The notes: generated from the sequence alone by a model not told the origin. Shown: positions 25,050 through 34,653, numbered from the stretch's first letter. The stretch: DNA of 64,000 nt from Eubacteriales bacterium SKADARSKE-1 (GCA_030920305.1 JARLUB010000001.1:62001-126000), one strand, 5' to 3'. Program-made: numbers and translations.

Positions 25050-26321
25050 TTACTTTATTATATCTGTACCCATGTAAGGTTGTAAAACTTTTGGTATATT
25101 TACACTACCATCTGCATTTTGAAAATTTTCTAAAATTGCTGCAACTGTTCTTCCTATTGCTACACCAGAGCCGTTTAAAGTATGAACTAGTCTTGCTTTA
25201 TCAGATTTATCATTTTTAAATCTAATCGCAGCGCGCCTAGCTTGATAATCTTCAAAATTTGAACAAGATGATATTTCTAAATATCTGTCGTATGATGGCA
25301 TCCAAACTTCTATATCATAAGTTTTTGCTGAACTAAACCCTAAATCCCCTGTAGATAAGCAAACAACTCTATATGGCAATTCTAGAAGCTGCAAAACATT
25401 TTCGGCGTCAAGGGTTAAGGATTCCAACTCATCATAAGACTCTTCAGGTTTTGCAAATTTTACTAGCTCTACTTTGTTAAATTGATGTTGTCTTATAATC
25501 CCTCTTGTATCACGGCCAGCTGAGCCAACTTCAGCTCTGAAGCAAGCTGAATATGCACAGTGCTTTATTGTTAAATCGTTACCGTCTAAAATTTCATCTC
25601 TATATAAATTGGTAACGGGCACTTCCGCTGTTGGAATTAAAAAATAATCTTCGTTAGAAAGTTTAAATGCATCCTCTTCAAATTTTGGAAGTTGCCCAGT
25701 TCCAGTCATTGAAGCTCTGTTTACCATAAAAGGAGGGAAAATTTCCTTATATCCTCTTTTGGTATGTGTGTCAAGATAAAAGTTTATAATTGAACGCTCA
25801 AGTCTAGCCCCTTGTCCTTTATAAAAATGAAACCTTGCACCGGTAACTTTAGCAGCTCTTTCTGGATCTAAAATATCAAGGTCTTTTCCAATTGTCCAGT
25901 GCGCCTTTGGCTCAAAATCAAAAATTTTCGGGGTTTTCCAACGCCTAATTTCAACATTATCAGTATCATCTTTTCCTATAGGAACACTTTTGTTTGGTAT
26001 ATTGGGAATTGAAAGCAATATACCCCTTTGCTTTTCGTTAAGTTCTGAAAGCTCTGCGTTATTCTCTGTGATTTTGTCAGATAATACTTTCATCTCACTC
26101 ATTATTTCAGAAACATCTTTACCATCTTTTTTTAGCTGTGGAATTTTTTTAGTTACAGCATTCTGTTCGGCCTTCATTTTTTCTACTGTCGCGGTTAATT
26201 CCCTTCGAGCTGCATCTATAGATAAAATTTCATCTATTTTATCATCTAAATTCATGTTTCTATTTCTTATGGCGGTTTTTATCAATTCAGGGTTATCCTT
26301 TATTACTTTTATGTCAAGCAC
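25050..26321 (-). CDS. serS: Seryl-tRNA synthetase
   Basis: SerS charges tRNA-Ser (class II synthetase). The 423-residue protein has the N-terminal coiled-coil tRNA-binding arm (about 25-105), motif 2 ([20 protein letters not shown]) and motif 3 ([18 protein letters not shown]). It starts with GTG (26319-26321) after AAAGGAGAGATTTTT. No T-box leader is seen in the 110 bases upstream. Confidence 0.96.
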   Translation of the reverse strand: MLDIKVIKDNPELIKTAIRNRNMNLDDKIDEILSIDAARRELTATVEKMKAEQNAVTKKIPQLKKDGKDVSEIMSEMKVLSDKITENNAELSELNEKQRGILLSIPNIPNKSVPIGKDDTDNVEIRRWKTPKIFDFEPKAHWTIGKDLDILDPERAAKVTGARFHFYKGQGARLERSIINFYLDTHTKRGYKEIFPPFMVNRASMTGTGQLPKFEEDAFKLSNEDYFLIPTAEVPVTNLYRDEILDGNDLTIKHCAYSACFRAEVGSAGRDTRGIIRQHQFNKVELVKFAKPEESYDELESLTLDAENVLQLLELPYRVVCLSTGDLGFSSAKTYDIEVWMPSYDRYLEISSCSNFEDYQARRAAIRFKNDKSDKARLVHTLNGSGVAIGRTVAAILENFQNADGSVNIPKVLQPYMGTDIIK

Positions 26322-26431
26322 AAAAATCTCTCCTTTTAGTAGCTATTAAAATCACTAGTATTTGGTCAATTAAAAAATCATACCTCTTTCTAAACAGTTA
26401 TTGCTATACTCTTTAATATAGCGCAGAGTAT

Positions 26432-27304
26432 TTACATAACAATATCATGATTTTCTAATGCACGCGCTAATTTCGCCAAATCATCATCGCTATAAAATTC
26501 TATTTGCAATGTTCCTTTATTCTTAGCTGAATTCAAAACTTTTACTCTACGTCCTAAAATTTCTTTTAAAGATAACTCCACCTCATCAAAAAAAGGATTT
26601 CGCCTTTTTATAGCTTTTCCCTTTACCTTAGTATCATCAGCTTCATTTAAATTTTTGCAAAGTTTTTCGAGTTCGCGAACAGATAAAAGTTTTTCTACAG
26701 CCATCTTAGAAACTTTTTCAATATATTCAGGTTTTTTCAACGATAGCAGTGTTCTTGCATGACCTGAGCTCAGTGTACCTTGTGAAATCATGTCAATTAC
26801 ATCTTGTGGTAAGGTTAATAACCTTAATGCATTTGCTACAGCTGAACGTGACTTCCCAACCGATTTTGAAACTTGTTCTTGTGTCAGCGAATAGGTTTCC
26901 ATAAGTGATTTATAACCTGTTGCTTCTTCTATTGCTGATAAATCTTCTCTTTGCAAATTTTCAATTAGAGCAACTTGCATAACTTCCGTGTCTGTAAGTT
27001 CCCTTATAATAACTGGTACTTCTTGAATACCCGCCATTCTAGAAGCTCGCCACCTGCGCTCGCCCGCAACAATCTGGTAAAAATCTGTTCCAACAGGCCT
27101 TACTAAAAGCGGTTGTAAAACACCATGTTGAGCTATGGAATCAGCTAATTCTGCTAAAGCTTCTTCATTAAAATCGTGTCTTGGTTGGTTTCTGTTTGGC
27201 TCTATATCTGAAATTTTCAAATATGTAGTGTTTTTATTTTCGGTGTCATTTTCTATAAAAATGGCTCCCAGCCCTTTACCTAAACCACCTTGTTTTGCTG
27301 CCAT
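26432..27304 (-). CDS. parB: Chromosome-partitioning protein ParB/Spo0J
   Basis: ParB is the CTP-dependent clamp that loads at parS and spreads, working with ParA/Soj to segregate origins and load condensin. The 290-residue protein has the ParB N-terminal domain with GERRWRA near residue 82, ENLQRED (CTP/spreading region), the helix-turn-helix (LTQEQVSKSVGKSRSAVANA) and a C-terminal dimerisation region. Its start overlaps the parA end by 25 bases. Two perfect parS sites are close by, at 28233 and 30551. Confidence 0.95.
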   Translation of the reverse strand: MAAKQGGLGKGLGAIFIENDTENKNTTYLKISDIEPNRNQPRHDFNEEALAELADSIAQHGVLQPLLVRPVGTDFYQIVAGERRWRASRMAGIQEVPVIIRELTDTEVMQVALIENLQREDLSAIEEATGYKSLMETYSLTQEQVSKSVGKSRSAVANALRLLTLPQDVIDMISQGTLSSGHARTLLSLKKPEYIEKVSKMAVEKLLSVRELEKLCKNLNEADDTKVKGKAIKRRNPFFDEVELSLKEILGRRVKVLNSAKNKGTLQIEFYSDDDLAKLARALENHDIVM

Positions 27305-28086
27305 ATTTTTGCTCCTTTTTGTTTTTTATTGTTTTTTAAAAGTTCTTTTGCTAAGTCTATATAAGCTTTTGAACCTTTACAATATTTATCAAAATATATT
27401 ACAGGTTTACCAAAACTTGGGGATTCTGAAAGCCTAACCGTTCTTGGAATAACTGTTTTAAAAACTTTTTCAGGGAAAAACTTTTTAACTTCATCTATAA
27501 CCTGTAAAGTTAATTTTAATCGCTTATCATACATTGTTAAAAGCACACCTTCCATATCAAGGGTACTATTATATTGCCGTTTTATTCTTCTAACGGTGCT
27601 CATAAGCTGAGATAAGCCTTCTAATGCATAAAACTCACATTGAATTGGAACCAAAATACTCTCGCAGCAACACAATGCATTTGTTGTTATAAGCCCCAAT
27701 GAAGGCGGGCAGTCAATAAAAATATAATCGTAATTATCTTTTATTGAGACAAGAGCTTCTTTTAAGGAATCCTCTCTTTTTTCAAATGCAACTAACTCAA
27801 GTTCAGCCCCAGACAAAGCCATACTAGACGGAATGACAGATAAATTTTTAAATTCTGTATTTATTATAGCTTCACTAGCTGGTAATTTATTTATTAAAAC
27901 GTCATAGACAGATGTTTTTATAGATCGTTTATCAATTCCAACTCCGCTTGTTGTGTTTCCTTGAGGGTCCATGTCAATCAGCAAAACCTTCTTACCTAAA
28001 GAACCTACTGCTGCAGCCAAATTGACTGCTGTTGTTGTTTTCCCAACTCCACCCTTTTGATTTGTTATTGCAATTGTTTTTTCCAT
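27280..28086 (-). CDS. parA: Chromosome-partitioning ATPase ParA/Soj
   Basis: This MinD/ParA-family ATPase drives origin segregation and in Bacillus regulates DnaA. The deviant Walker A motif KGGVGKTTTAVNLA is at residues 10-23, with YIFIDCPPSLGLIT as Walker B region. 268 residues is the normal length. RBS AAAGGAGGGAAAA precedes the ATG. It overlaps parB and forms the usual soj-spo0J pair. Confidence 0.96.
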   Translation of the reverse strand: MEKTIAITNQKGGVGKTTTAVNLAAAVGSLGKKVLLIDMDPQGNTTSGVGIDKRSIKTSVYDVLINKLPASEAIINTEFKNLSVIPSSMALSGAELELVAFEKREDSLKEALVSIKDNYDYIFIDCPPSLGLITTNALCCCESILVPIQCEFYALEGLSQLMSTVRRIKRQYNSTLDMEGVLLTMYDKRLKLTLQVIDEVKKFFPEKVFKTVIPRTVRLSESPSFGKPVIYFDKYCKGSKAYIDLAKELLKNNKKQKGAKIWQQNKVV

Positions 28087-28232
28087 TTTTTCCCTCCTTT
28101 GTTAATATCCAAGATGATTATAGCATGTATATTTCTTTAAAAGCAAGTAAAATTGGTGCTTTTTCTTACAAAAAAGCATGTTATAATTTGTGATTTATTT
28201 GATCGCAAGAAAAATTGATAAAACAAACATTA

Positions 28233-28248
28233 TGTTTCACGTGAAACA
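28233..28248. promoter_or_regulatory. parS site
   Basis: The perfect 16-bp palindrome TGTTTCACGTGAAACA, the ParB binding site, lies in the intergenic region between noc and parA. Confidence 0.97.
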
Positions 28249-28277
28249 TAAAACAAAACTTTAAAAGTGAATTGCAC

Positions 28278-28318
28278 ATAAAAAAAGAGCGCGCGCAAAC
28301 CCGCGTTCTCTTTTTTTG
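28278..28318 (-). terminator. Terminator after noc
   Basis: AAAAAAGAGCGCG pairs with CGCGTTCTCTTTTTT around a short loop and lies immediately past the noc stop at 28325; it separates noc from parA. Confidence 0.85.
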
Positions 28319-28324
28319 TTTTTA

Positions 28325-29140
28325 TTAATTTGCTTTTTTTAGGGCCATTATTTTAGGGATTCTAACCATGTATTCTATGTATTCTTCGGTCTCTCGCTGT
28401 TCTCTTTGCGCCTTTATTCCGGAAAGGTTCATAGTATCTATCGCTTTGTTTATAGTGTTCATAAATATTCTTAAATCTTTAATCACTATTGTTTTATGTG
28501 AATTTAAGCCCTTTTTATTTTTATGCTCCAACATTGAGTCTATTAATATTTCAGATTTTTGAACATTTAATCCTTTTAAAATAATCCTGCTAAGCGCTAC
28601 TTCCCGAAGTTCTATATCGTCTACTTTTAAAAGTGCTCTTGCGTGTCGTTCAGTAAGTCCAGCACCTACTATTTTTTGACGTTCTTCTTTTGTAAGTTTT
28701 AAAAGTCTTAATTTGTTTGCAATAGTCGATTGTTTCTTTCCTAATTTTTGAGCAGCCATTTCTTGAGTCATTCCGCTTCCATTAATAAGTCTTTGTATCC
28801 CTTCTGCCTCTTCAAATGGACCTAAATCAGCTCGCTGGAGGTTTTCAAGTAGAGCAAATACTGCTGATTGTGTTTCGTCGCAATCTAAAATTATGCATGG
28901 TACACTTTTAAAACCCGCCATAATTGAGGCTCTAAGGCGCCTCTCTCCTGCAATTAGCTCATATCTTGATGCTAAAATTTTTCTAACCGTTAGTGGCTGT
29001 AATATTCCGTTTTCTTTTATGCTTTGAGATAAACTTTCTAGTTCTTGCTTTGAAAAATGTGTTCTAGGTTGCGCTCTATTAGATTCAATTTGAATTACCG
29101 GTACACTTCGTATTTTGTCCGTTGTTTGGTTAAAAAACAA
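28325..29140 (-). CDS. noc: Nucleoid occlusion protein Noc (ParB paralogue)
   Basis: Noc is a ParB-family DNA- and membrane-binding protein that blocks division over the nucleoid. The 271-residue protein has GERRLRA, ENLQRADLGPFEEAEG and a KKQSTIANKLRLLKL helix-turn-helix. It is called Noc rather than ParB because it directly follows rsmG, the conserved Noc place, and a separate parB lies beside parA. It starts with TTG (29138-29140), six bases after GGGGGGA. I found no Noc site (ATTTCCCGGGAAAT) in the window. Confidence 0.85.
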   Translation of the reverse strand: MFFNQTTDKIRSVPVIQIESNRAQPRTHFSKQELESLSQSIKENGILQPLTVRKILASRYELIAGERRLRASIMAGFKSVPCIILDCDETQSAVFALLENLQRADLGPFEEAEGIQRLINGSGMTQEMAAQKLGKKQSTIANKLRLLKLTKEERQKIVGAGLTERHARALLKVDDIELREVALSRIILKGLNVQKSEILIDSMLEHKNKKGLNSHKTIVIKDLRIFMNTINKAIDTMNLSGIKAQREQRETEEYIEYMVRIPKIMALKKAN

Positions 29141-29340
29141 ATTTATCCCCCCTATTTAATTAAACTCCTATTATTTAATTGTTAAAAATAAAGATTTTTA
29201 TTCTTTATAAATTAAATATAGCATGTACTTTTATGGACTTATTAGCTTTTTGTGTAAGGGGAAAAACATATCTTTTTGATGGATTTATTATTTAGTTGTT
29301 AAATGAAGGAAACGTAAAGTCAATATATGAGATAAAAAGT

Positions 29341-29457
29341 TAGAGGGCGGCGATACGATTTTTCGTATTTGCCAATTGTCCATTTAACTTTATTTTTAGT
29401 TTAGACAATTGGCAAGCGCAAAACTCATATATATGAGTTTTGCACCGCCGCCCTCTA
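29341..29457. repeat. 117-bp cloverleaf-like palindromic element
   Basis: Terminal inverted repeats TAGAGGGCGGCG (29341-29352) and CGCCGCCCTCTA (29446-29457) enclose three further hairpins: ATACGA/TCGTAT (29353-29368), TTGCCAATTGTC/GACAATTGGCAA (29369-29380 with 29404-29415) and the perfect palindrome at 29418-29443 (GCAAAACTCATAT and its complement). Together they form a four-way junction. The ends are GC-rich in AT-rich surroundings and are bounded by TA, as in TA-targeting miniature elements. The element supplies the TAG stop of rsmG. It may be a MITE, a structured RNA or a terminator. Confidence 0.85.
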
Positions 29458-30168
29458 CAGTGCTTTTTTCGATATTTTAGATCCGTATCTTGGGTATTTG
29501 TCTGGAGTAACTCCAACCTTTTTAATAACAAGCACAGATCTTGCATTTTCGCCTGGCAAACTAAAACTATCGACTTTTTCAATTTTTCCGCCAAGTATAT
29601 TAATTGCAGTTTTAGCGTTTTCTAACTCTATATCTAAACCCGGACCTTTTTGCGCAACAAAAGCACCACCTATTTTTACAAACGGAATGCAGTACTCTGA
29701 CAAAACATTTAACGGTGCAACTGCCCGTGAAACAGCAATATCAAATTTTTCTCTGTATTTTTTATTTTGTGCTGCTTCTTCTGCCCTGCTATGAATTAAT
29801 TCGGCATCTAATTCTAATTCATTCAAAAGTTCACGCAAAAAAATTAACCTTTTATTAAGACTATCAAGCAAAGTAAGCTTTATATCCGGTCTTGCTATCT
29901 TAAGTGGCATTCCGGGAAATCCTGCTCCTGTACCTACATCTATCACTTTTGCGTCTTTGCTCGCATCAACACAACTCAAAATCGTTAAACTATCAAGAAA
30001 ATGCTTTATTATTATCTCTTGAATATCGGTTATAGCAGTAAGATTCATTTTTTCATTCCACAAAATTAAAAGTCTTGCATATTTTTCTAACCTATCCAAC
30101 GCTTTCTCATCTAAAAAAATACTATATTCTTTAAAAACCTTATTGGAAAAAAGTTTAAAATCATTCAT
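29455..30168 (-). CDS. rsmG: 16S rRNA G527 N7-methyltransferase
   Basis: RsmG (GidB) methylates G527 of 16S rRNA with S-adenosylmethionine. The SAM-binding motif IDVGTGAGFPGMPLKIARP is near residue 70. The in-frame ATG at 30168 lies 6 bases after GGAG and is preferred to the ATG at 30180, giving 237 residues. The C-terminal KYPRYGSKISKKAL is normal for the family, but the stop codon lies inside the terminal repeat of the palindromic element at 29341-29457. It follows mnmG by 13 bases. Confidence 0.93.
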   Translation of the reverse strand: MNDFKLFSNKVFKEYSIFLDEKALDRLEKYARLLILWNEKMNLTAITDIQEIIIKHFLDSLTILSCVDASKDAKVIDVGTGAGFPGMPLKIARPDIKLTLLDSLNKRLIFLRELLNELELDAELIHSRAEEAAQNKKYREKFDIAVSRAVAPLNVLSEYCIPFVKIGGAFVAQKGPGLDIELENAKTAINILGGKIEKVDSFSLPGENARSVLVIKKVGVTPDKYPRYGSKISKKAL

Positions 30169-30181
30169 AAATTTCTCCATT

Positions 30182-32050
30182 TTACTTGTTTTTAGATAGC
30201 CAAATAAGCAGTACCGAAATATCTGCAGGGCTAACCCCAGAAATTCTAGAAGCTCTACCTATACTATCAGGCCGAACTTTTTGCAGCTTTTCTATAGCCT
30301 CTAACCTAAGTCCCGATATTTTAGAATAATCTATATCCGCTGGCAGCCTTTTAACTTCCAATCGTAACATTTCATCAATTTTAGACTTCTGGCGCTTTAT
30401 ATAACCTTCATATTTAACTTCAATTTCAACAGACTCAAAAATCTCTTTAGGGTAATCTGGGCGAGTCTTATCAACTGGCGCTAAGGCTGCATAATCCAAT
30501 TGAGGTCTCTTTAATAAATCTATTAACCTATTTCCCGACATTACCTTGTTTGTTTCACGTGAAACAAGTATATTATTTAGCTCATTGCTTGGCGGTATTA
30601 CTGTTGTTTGTAGCCTTTTTAGTTCTTTGTTTTTCAAGTCTAGTTTTTTGTTAAACTCGTTCCACCTTTCATCACCTATAAGGCCTAACTCTCGTCCTAG
30701 CGGGGTTAACCTTTCATCCGCATTGTCTTGCCTTAAAATAAGTCTATATTCCGAACGTGACGTCATCATTCTATAAGGGTCGTTAACGCCTTTTATAACT
30801 AAGTCATCAATCAGCGTGCCAATATATGAACTTGACCTGTCTAAAATAAACTTTTCTTGGCCCAATGCTTTTCTGGCTGCATTTATCCCAGCAACAAGCC
30901 CTTGCGCAGCAGCTTCTTCATAACCCGAGCTGCCATTAAATTGTCCAGCTCCAAACAAACCCGGAAGATCAATAAATTCTAGTGATGCATCCATTTGCCG
31001 CGGGTCCACACAATCATATTCAATAGCATATGCCGATCTCATAATTAAAACGTTTTCAAGGCCTTTTATACTGTGATAAAATTTGAGCTGCACATCTTCA
31101 GGTAAGCTCGACGACATCCCCTGTAAATACATTTCGTCAGTGTCTAAACCGCACGGCTCAATAAACAGCTGGTGCCTTTCTTTGTCAGGAAACCGAACAA
31201 TCTTGTCTTCTAAGCTTGGGCAATATCTAGGGCCTATTCCTTCTATTTTGCCCGAATAAAGCGGTGACCGGTGAATATTTTCTAAAATTATTTTCTTAGT
31301 GTTTTCGTTTGTCCAGCTAATGTGGCACACAACTTTATTTTCTAGTTTTTCTTTTGTATCGTAAGAAAAAGGAACTATTGGATCATCGCCAACTTGTTCT
31401 TCCAGCTCACTAAAATCTATGCTTGACTTTAATGCTCTAGCTGGAGTTCCTGTTTTAAACCGTCTTAACTTTACCCCCAACTTTTTTAAAGGTTCGCTCA
31501 AAAAGCTTGCTGGAAATAGCCCGTCTGGTCCACTTTCAAAAGAAACATCACCAAGAAAAATTTTACCTTTTAAATATGTTCCGGTGGCTAAAATTACTGA
31601 TTTTGTATTAAAAACAGCATCCATTCGAGTGGTAACTTGCCACGTTTTGTCTTCGTTTTGTTTTATAGAAACTATTTCAGCTTGTCTTAAATCTAAATTA
31701 TCAGTGGTTTCAAGTTTTCTTTTCATGACAGTTTTATATTTTTCTCTATCTATTTGAGCACGAAGAGAATGAACTGCCGGCCCTTTTCCTCTATTTAGCA
31801 TTCTGCTTTGAAGGCAACATTCGTCCGCAGTTTTTCCCATTTCGCCACCCAAAGCATCTACTTCTCTAACTAAATGGCCCTTAGCTGTACCTCCAATAGA
31901 AGGGTTACAGGGGCAATTTCCAACCGCATCCATGTTTATAGTAAAAACTGCAGTTTTAGCACCAAGTCTAGCCGAACTAAGAGCTGCCTCAATTCCAGCG
32001 TGGCCTGCACCAATAACTATAACATCATAATTTCCTGCTTGATATAACAA
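30182..32050 (-). CDS. mnmG: tRNA uridine-5-carboxymethylaminomethyl enzyme MnmG
   Basis: MnmG (GidA) is the FAD partner of MnmE and modifies the wobble uridine of certain tRNAs. 622 residues; the FAD site VIGAGHAGIEAALSSARLG is at 11-29, followed by CNPSIGGTAKGHLVREVDAL and the C-terminal helical MnmE-binding domain. The start is TTG (32048-32050), seven bases after AAGGAGGT. A perfect 10-bp hairpin abuts that ribosome binding site upstream. A parS site is embedded in the coding sequence and reads as part of VSRETN. Confidence 0.96.
   Translation of the reverse strand: MLYQAGNYDVIVIGAGHAGIEAALSSARLGAKTAVFTINMDAVGNCPCNPSIGGTAKGHLVREVDALGGEMGKTADECCLQSRMLNRGKGPAVHSLRAQIDREKYKTVMKRKLETTDNLDLRQAEIVSIKQNEDKTWQVTTRMDAVFNTKSVILATGTYLKGKIFLGDVSFESGPDGLFPASFLSEPLKKLGVKLRRFKTGTPARALKSSIDFSELEEQVGDDPIVPFSYDTKEKLENKVVCHISWTNENTKKIILENIHRSPLYSGKIEGIGPRYCPSLEDKIVRFPDKERHQLFIEPCGLDTDEMYLQGMSSSLPEDVQLKFYHSIKGLENVLIMRSAYAIEYDCVDPRQMDASLEFIDLPGLFGAGQFNGSSGYEEAAAQGLVAGINAARKALGQEKFILDRSSSYIGTLIDDLVIKGVNDPYRMMTSRSEYRLILRQDNADERLTPLGRELGLIGDERWNEFNKKLDLKNKELKRLQTTVIPPSNELNNILVSRETNKVMSGNRLIDLLKRPQLDYAALAPVDKTRPDYPKEIFESVEIEVKYEGYIKRQKSKIDEMLRLEVKRLPADIDYSKISGLRLEAIEKLQKVRPDSIGRASRISGVSPADISVLLIWLSKNK
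30551..30566. promoter_or_regulatory. parS site inside mnmG
   Basis: A second perfect TGTTTCACGTGAAACA lies within the mnmG coding region, 2.3 kb from the first site and about 6 kb from dnaA. Confidence 0.97.
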
Positions 32051-32373
32051 AATTTAACCTCCTTCCGCTTTTCTTTGCAAAAAGAAAAGCTTGGCAAAAG
32101 AAACGATTTCGCGAAAGAAAATATCATAAACACCAAATCTTGCGCCCGCGACTTGGTTGTGTAATATACAGTTTTAATCTGTAGTGTCTCTATAGATTAT
32201 TTCGCAAACTTAAGGTTTTTTTCTAATCAGTGCACTTTGCTCGCGATTTGGTTTTGTGGCAAGAAATGCATGCGCAGGCTTTCGCTCCATAAAATCACTA
32301 TACATATTTTTCAAATTTAAAGCTTTTTTTCTTGCCAATCGACTTCATTGGCGAATTTATGCCTGGTTCTTTA
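32051..32373 (-). other. 323-bp gap between mnmE and mnmG with a hairpin next to the mnmG ribosome binding site
   Basis: No gene is supported here. At 32067-32090 a perfect 10-bp stem GCTTTTCTTT/AAAGAAAAGC with loop GCAA stands directly upstream of the mnmG site AAGGAGGT. A second small stem GCCAAT/ATTGGC is at 32334-32352, beside the mnmE stop. The upstream hairpin could act as an mRNA stabiliser or regulator. Confidence 0.55.
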
Positions 32374-33741
32374 TTATTTCCCCACACAAAAATGAGAAAA
32401 AACCTCATTTGTTACTTTTTCTGTTACTCTTTCGCCCGTCAATTTCAAAAGTTCCTCAATCGCCGATTCAATAGATACATCAACCGCGTCTAGCGTCATG
32501 CCTATATCTATTGCGTTTTTTGCCTCAACTATACATTCAAGTGCCATTTTTGCGGCAGCATATTGCCGGCTGTTATATAAAATACCGTCGGTAAAATCAG
32601 AACCGCTCGTATAAAACATTTCAGATATTGTCTTTTCGAGTTCATTTAAACCTTTTCTAGAAATCGCTGAACAATATATAACTTTTTTAATATTTTCTTC
32701 AATATATTTGCAATCTATTTTTGTTTCTAAGTCCATCTTGTTTACTATTGCAATGGCATTAGTGTCTTTTAAATTTTCTATAATAGAAATATCTTCTTGA
32801 TCTAAATTTTTTGAAGCATCAAAAACAGCCAAAACTAACTGTGCGCCGCTAATTTTATTTTTAGCCATTTCAACACCAATAGATTCAACTGGATCGCTAG
32901 TCTCTCTAATCCCTGCAGTATCTGAAATTTTTAAAATAACGTTTCCGATAGAAACAGTCTCTTCAATTATATCTCTTGTCGTTCCAGGAATATCTGTAAC
33001 AATACAGCGCTCAAAGCCAGATAAAAAATTCATTAGAGTGGATTTTCCAACATTTGGTTTCCCCACAATCACCGTATCTATCCCATCACGAATAATTTTT
33101 CCGTTTCCATATTCGCAAATAAGTTCTGTTAAAATTTTCTCCGACAAATTCAAAGTGTTTATCAATTCGTCCATTTCAACTTGAGGAATATCATCCTCCG
33201 GATAATCTGCAAATGCCGCTAAATGTGCTGCTTGTGCTATTAGCTCTTTTTTTATCTTATTTATTTTTTGGCTTAAAGCTCCATCTCTTAAAGAAATCGC
33301 CACCCTCGCTGCTTCTTTGCCTTTCGCCCCAATAATATCCATAACAGCTTCAGCTTGCGTTAAATCCATTTTACCGTTTAAAAATGCTCTTTTTGTAAAT
33401 TCACCTGGACCCGCCGGAATGGCGCCGTTATCTATAACCAATTTCAATACTTGTTCTGTTACAAATACCCCGCCATGGCAAGAAATTTCTACAACATTTT
33501 CTCCTGTATAACTATGTGGAGCTCTAAAAACCAGCGCCACCACTTCGTCTATACATTCATTTTTGTCAAAAATTCTCCCGTATCTTGCCGTATATCCCGG
33601 TGTATCTTTTAATTTTTTGTTTAGGTAAGATACAAATATTTTATCTGCAATTTCAATTGAATCTTCACCTGAAATTCTAATTACACCTATTCCGCCTTGC
33701 CCCCGCGCTGTAGCAATAGCGGCAATTGTCTCTGTTTCCAT
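32374..33741 (-). CDS. mnmE: tRNA modification GTPase MnmE
   Basis: MnmE (TrmE, ThdF) is the GTPase partner of MnmG. The 455-residue protein has the N-terminal tetrahydrofolate-binding domain, a helical domain interrupted by the G domain (VGKPNVGKSTLMNFLSG near residue 224, DIPGTTRD, NKMD) and the C-terminal family signature FCVGK. RBS AAAAGGAGACAAAA precedes the ATG. mnmG follows after 323 bases. Confidence 0.96.
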   Translation of the reverse strand: METETIAAIATARGQGGIGVIRISGEDSIEIADKIFVSYLNKKLKDTPGYTARYGRIFDKNECIDEVVALVFRAPHSYTGENVVEISCHGGVFVTEQVLKLVIDNGAIPAGPGEFTKRAFLNGKMDLTQAEAVMDIIGAKGKEAARVAISLRDGALSQKINKIKKELIAQAAHLAAFADYPEDDIPQVEMDELINTLNLSEKILTELICEYGNGKIIRDGIDTVIVGKPNVGKSTLMNFLSGFERCIVTDIPGTTRDIIEETVSIGNVILKISDTAGIRETSDPVESIGVEMAKNKISGAQLVLAVFDASKNLDQEDISIIENLKDTNAIAIVNKMDLETKIDCKYIEENIKKVIYCSAISRKGLNELEKTISEMFYTSGSDFTDGILYNSRQYAAAKMALECIVEAKNAIDIGMTLDAVDVSIESAIEELLKLTGERVTEKVTNEVFSHFCVGK

Positions 33742-33868
33742 TTTTGTCTCCTTTTTTCAACAAACTCCCCTTAATGTGTTGAAAGATTTTTAAAAATAAT
33801 CGTTAACAACTCAAATTTACTTTTATTTTATGCAAAAATTTCAATTCAACATATATTTTAAAAATTAG

Positions 33869-33896
33869 CTAGTGGTGGCCGATAAAAATCGGCCAC
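33869..33896 (-). terminator. Strong hairpin between jag and mnmE
   Basis: GTGGTGGCCGAT/ATCGGCCACCAC is a perfect 12-bp stem with an AAAA loop. The T-rich tract on the minus strand is offset (TAGCTAATTTTTA), so termination of the rpmH-jag transcript is likely but not certain. The remaining gap (33742-33987) looks empty. Confidence 0.7.
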
Positions 33897-33987
33897 CACA
33901 ATTTTTCTTTGATCTGTTTCTTTTTCATATAGTTTTTTATAAGTCTTTTTAATAAAAACCTTTCCAGATGGCTATTTTTTACACATG

Positions 33988-34653
33988 CTATGCCATTACA
34001 CAATTTTCTCTATTGTTTGTTATTGCAAGCTTAGCTGGTGCAACCAACATGTGTCGCTCTAAACCTTCGCCTTCAGACCATGACTCAACGCCATCTATCT
34101 TTTCTATGGCTAAATGCACTACTTTTCTTTCATAAGTTGACATTGGCTCAAGTCTTACTTTTTTTCCAGATTTTAGCGCTTTAAGCGCAACTTTTCGACC
34201 AAAAGACTCAAGTGACTTTTCTCTGCGTTGCCTAAAATCGCCAGCATTTATTGTAAGCCTATAATATTCCTTTTCTTGGCTGTTGGCAACAAGCCCTGCT
34301 AAATATTGAATACTATCTAAAAGCTCACCGCGTCTACCTATAATTGGGCTAATTTTATCTCCTGAAATATTAAGTTCAGCGCCATCTTCTTTCTCTTTTA
34401 CGCCTATGGTAAACTCTTGAATTCCAAAATTTTTTAAAAGGTCCTCTACATACTTATGTGCTTTTTCAGCTGGAGAAACTGATATGTATGCTCGAACTTT
34501 TGCTGGCCTTCCGCCAAACAATCCTAAAAGCTTTTTTGTTGGTAATTCAACTATCTCAAAATTAACATCTTGAGAATTGATTCCCAACGCATTATACGCA
34601 TTCTCCTGCGCTAAACTAACAGTCTGTCCAAAACCTATAGCTTCTTTTACCAA
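33988..34653 (-). CDS. jag: Jag/KhpB RNA-binding protein (SpoIIIJ-associated)
   Basis: Jag (KhpB) has an N-terminal Jag domain, a KH domain and an R3H domain and binds RNA; it is linked to cell elongation and sporulation. Visible: VKEAIGFGQTVSLAQENAYNA at the start, the GRRGELLDSIQYLA KH loop and the R3H-type LEPMSTYERKVVHLAIE. I take the TTG at 34651-34653 as start because GGAGGT lies 7 bases before it; a GTG at 34668 lies within that site. The gene follows yidC by 57 bases, the usual partner order. Confidence 0.9.
   Translation of the reverse strand: MVKEAIGFGQTVSLAQENAYNALGINSQDVNFEIVELPTKKLLGLFGGRPAKVRAYISVSPAEKAHKYVEDLLKNFGIQEFTIGVKEKEDGAELNISGDKISPIIGRRGELLDSIQYLAGLVANSQEKEYYRLTINAGDFRQRREKSLESFGRKVALKALKSGKKVRLEPMSTYERKVVHLAIEKIDGVESWSEGEGLERHMLVAPAKLAITNNRENCVMA

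Noticed and set aside
29340-29594. 84-codon minus-strand frame across the palindrome
   Set aside because: It lies out of frame over rsmG, covers the hairpins and has no ribosome binding site or family.
32256-32474. 72-codon plus-strand frame (ARNACAGFRSIKS)
   Set aside because: It overlaps the 3' end of mnmE on the other strand and has no ribosome binding site; more likely chance.
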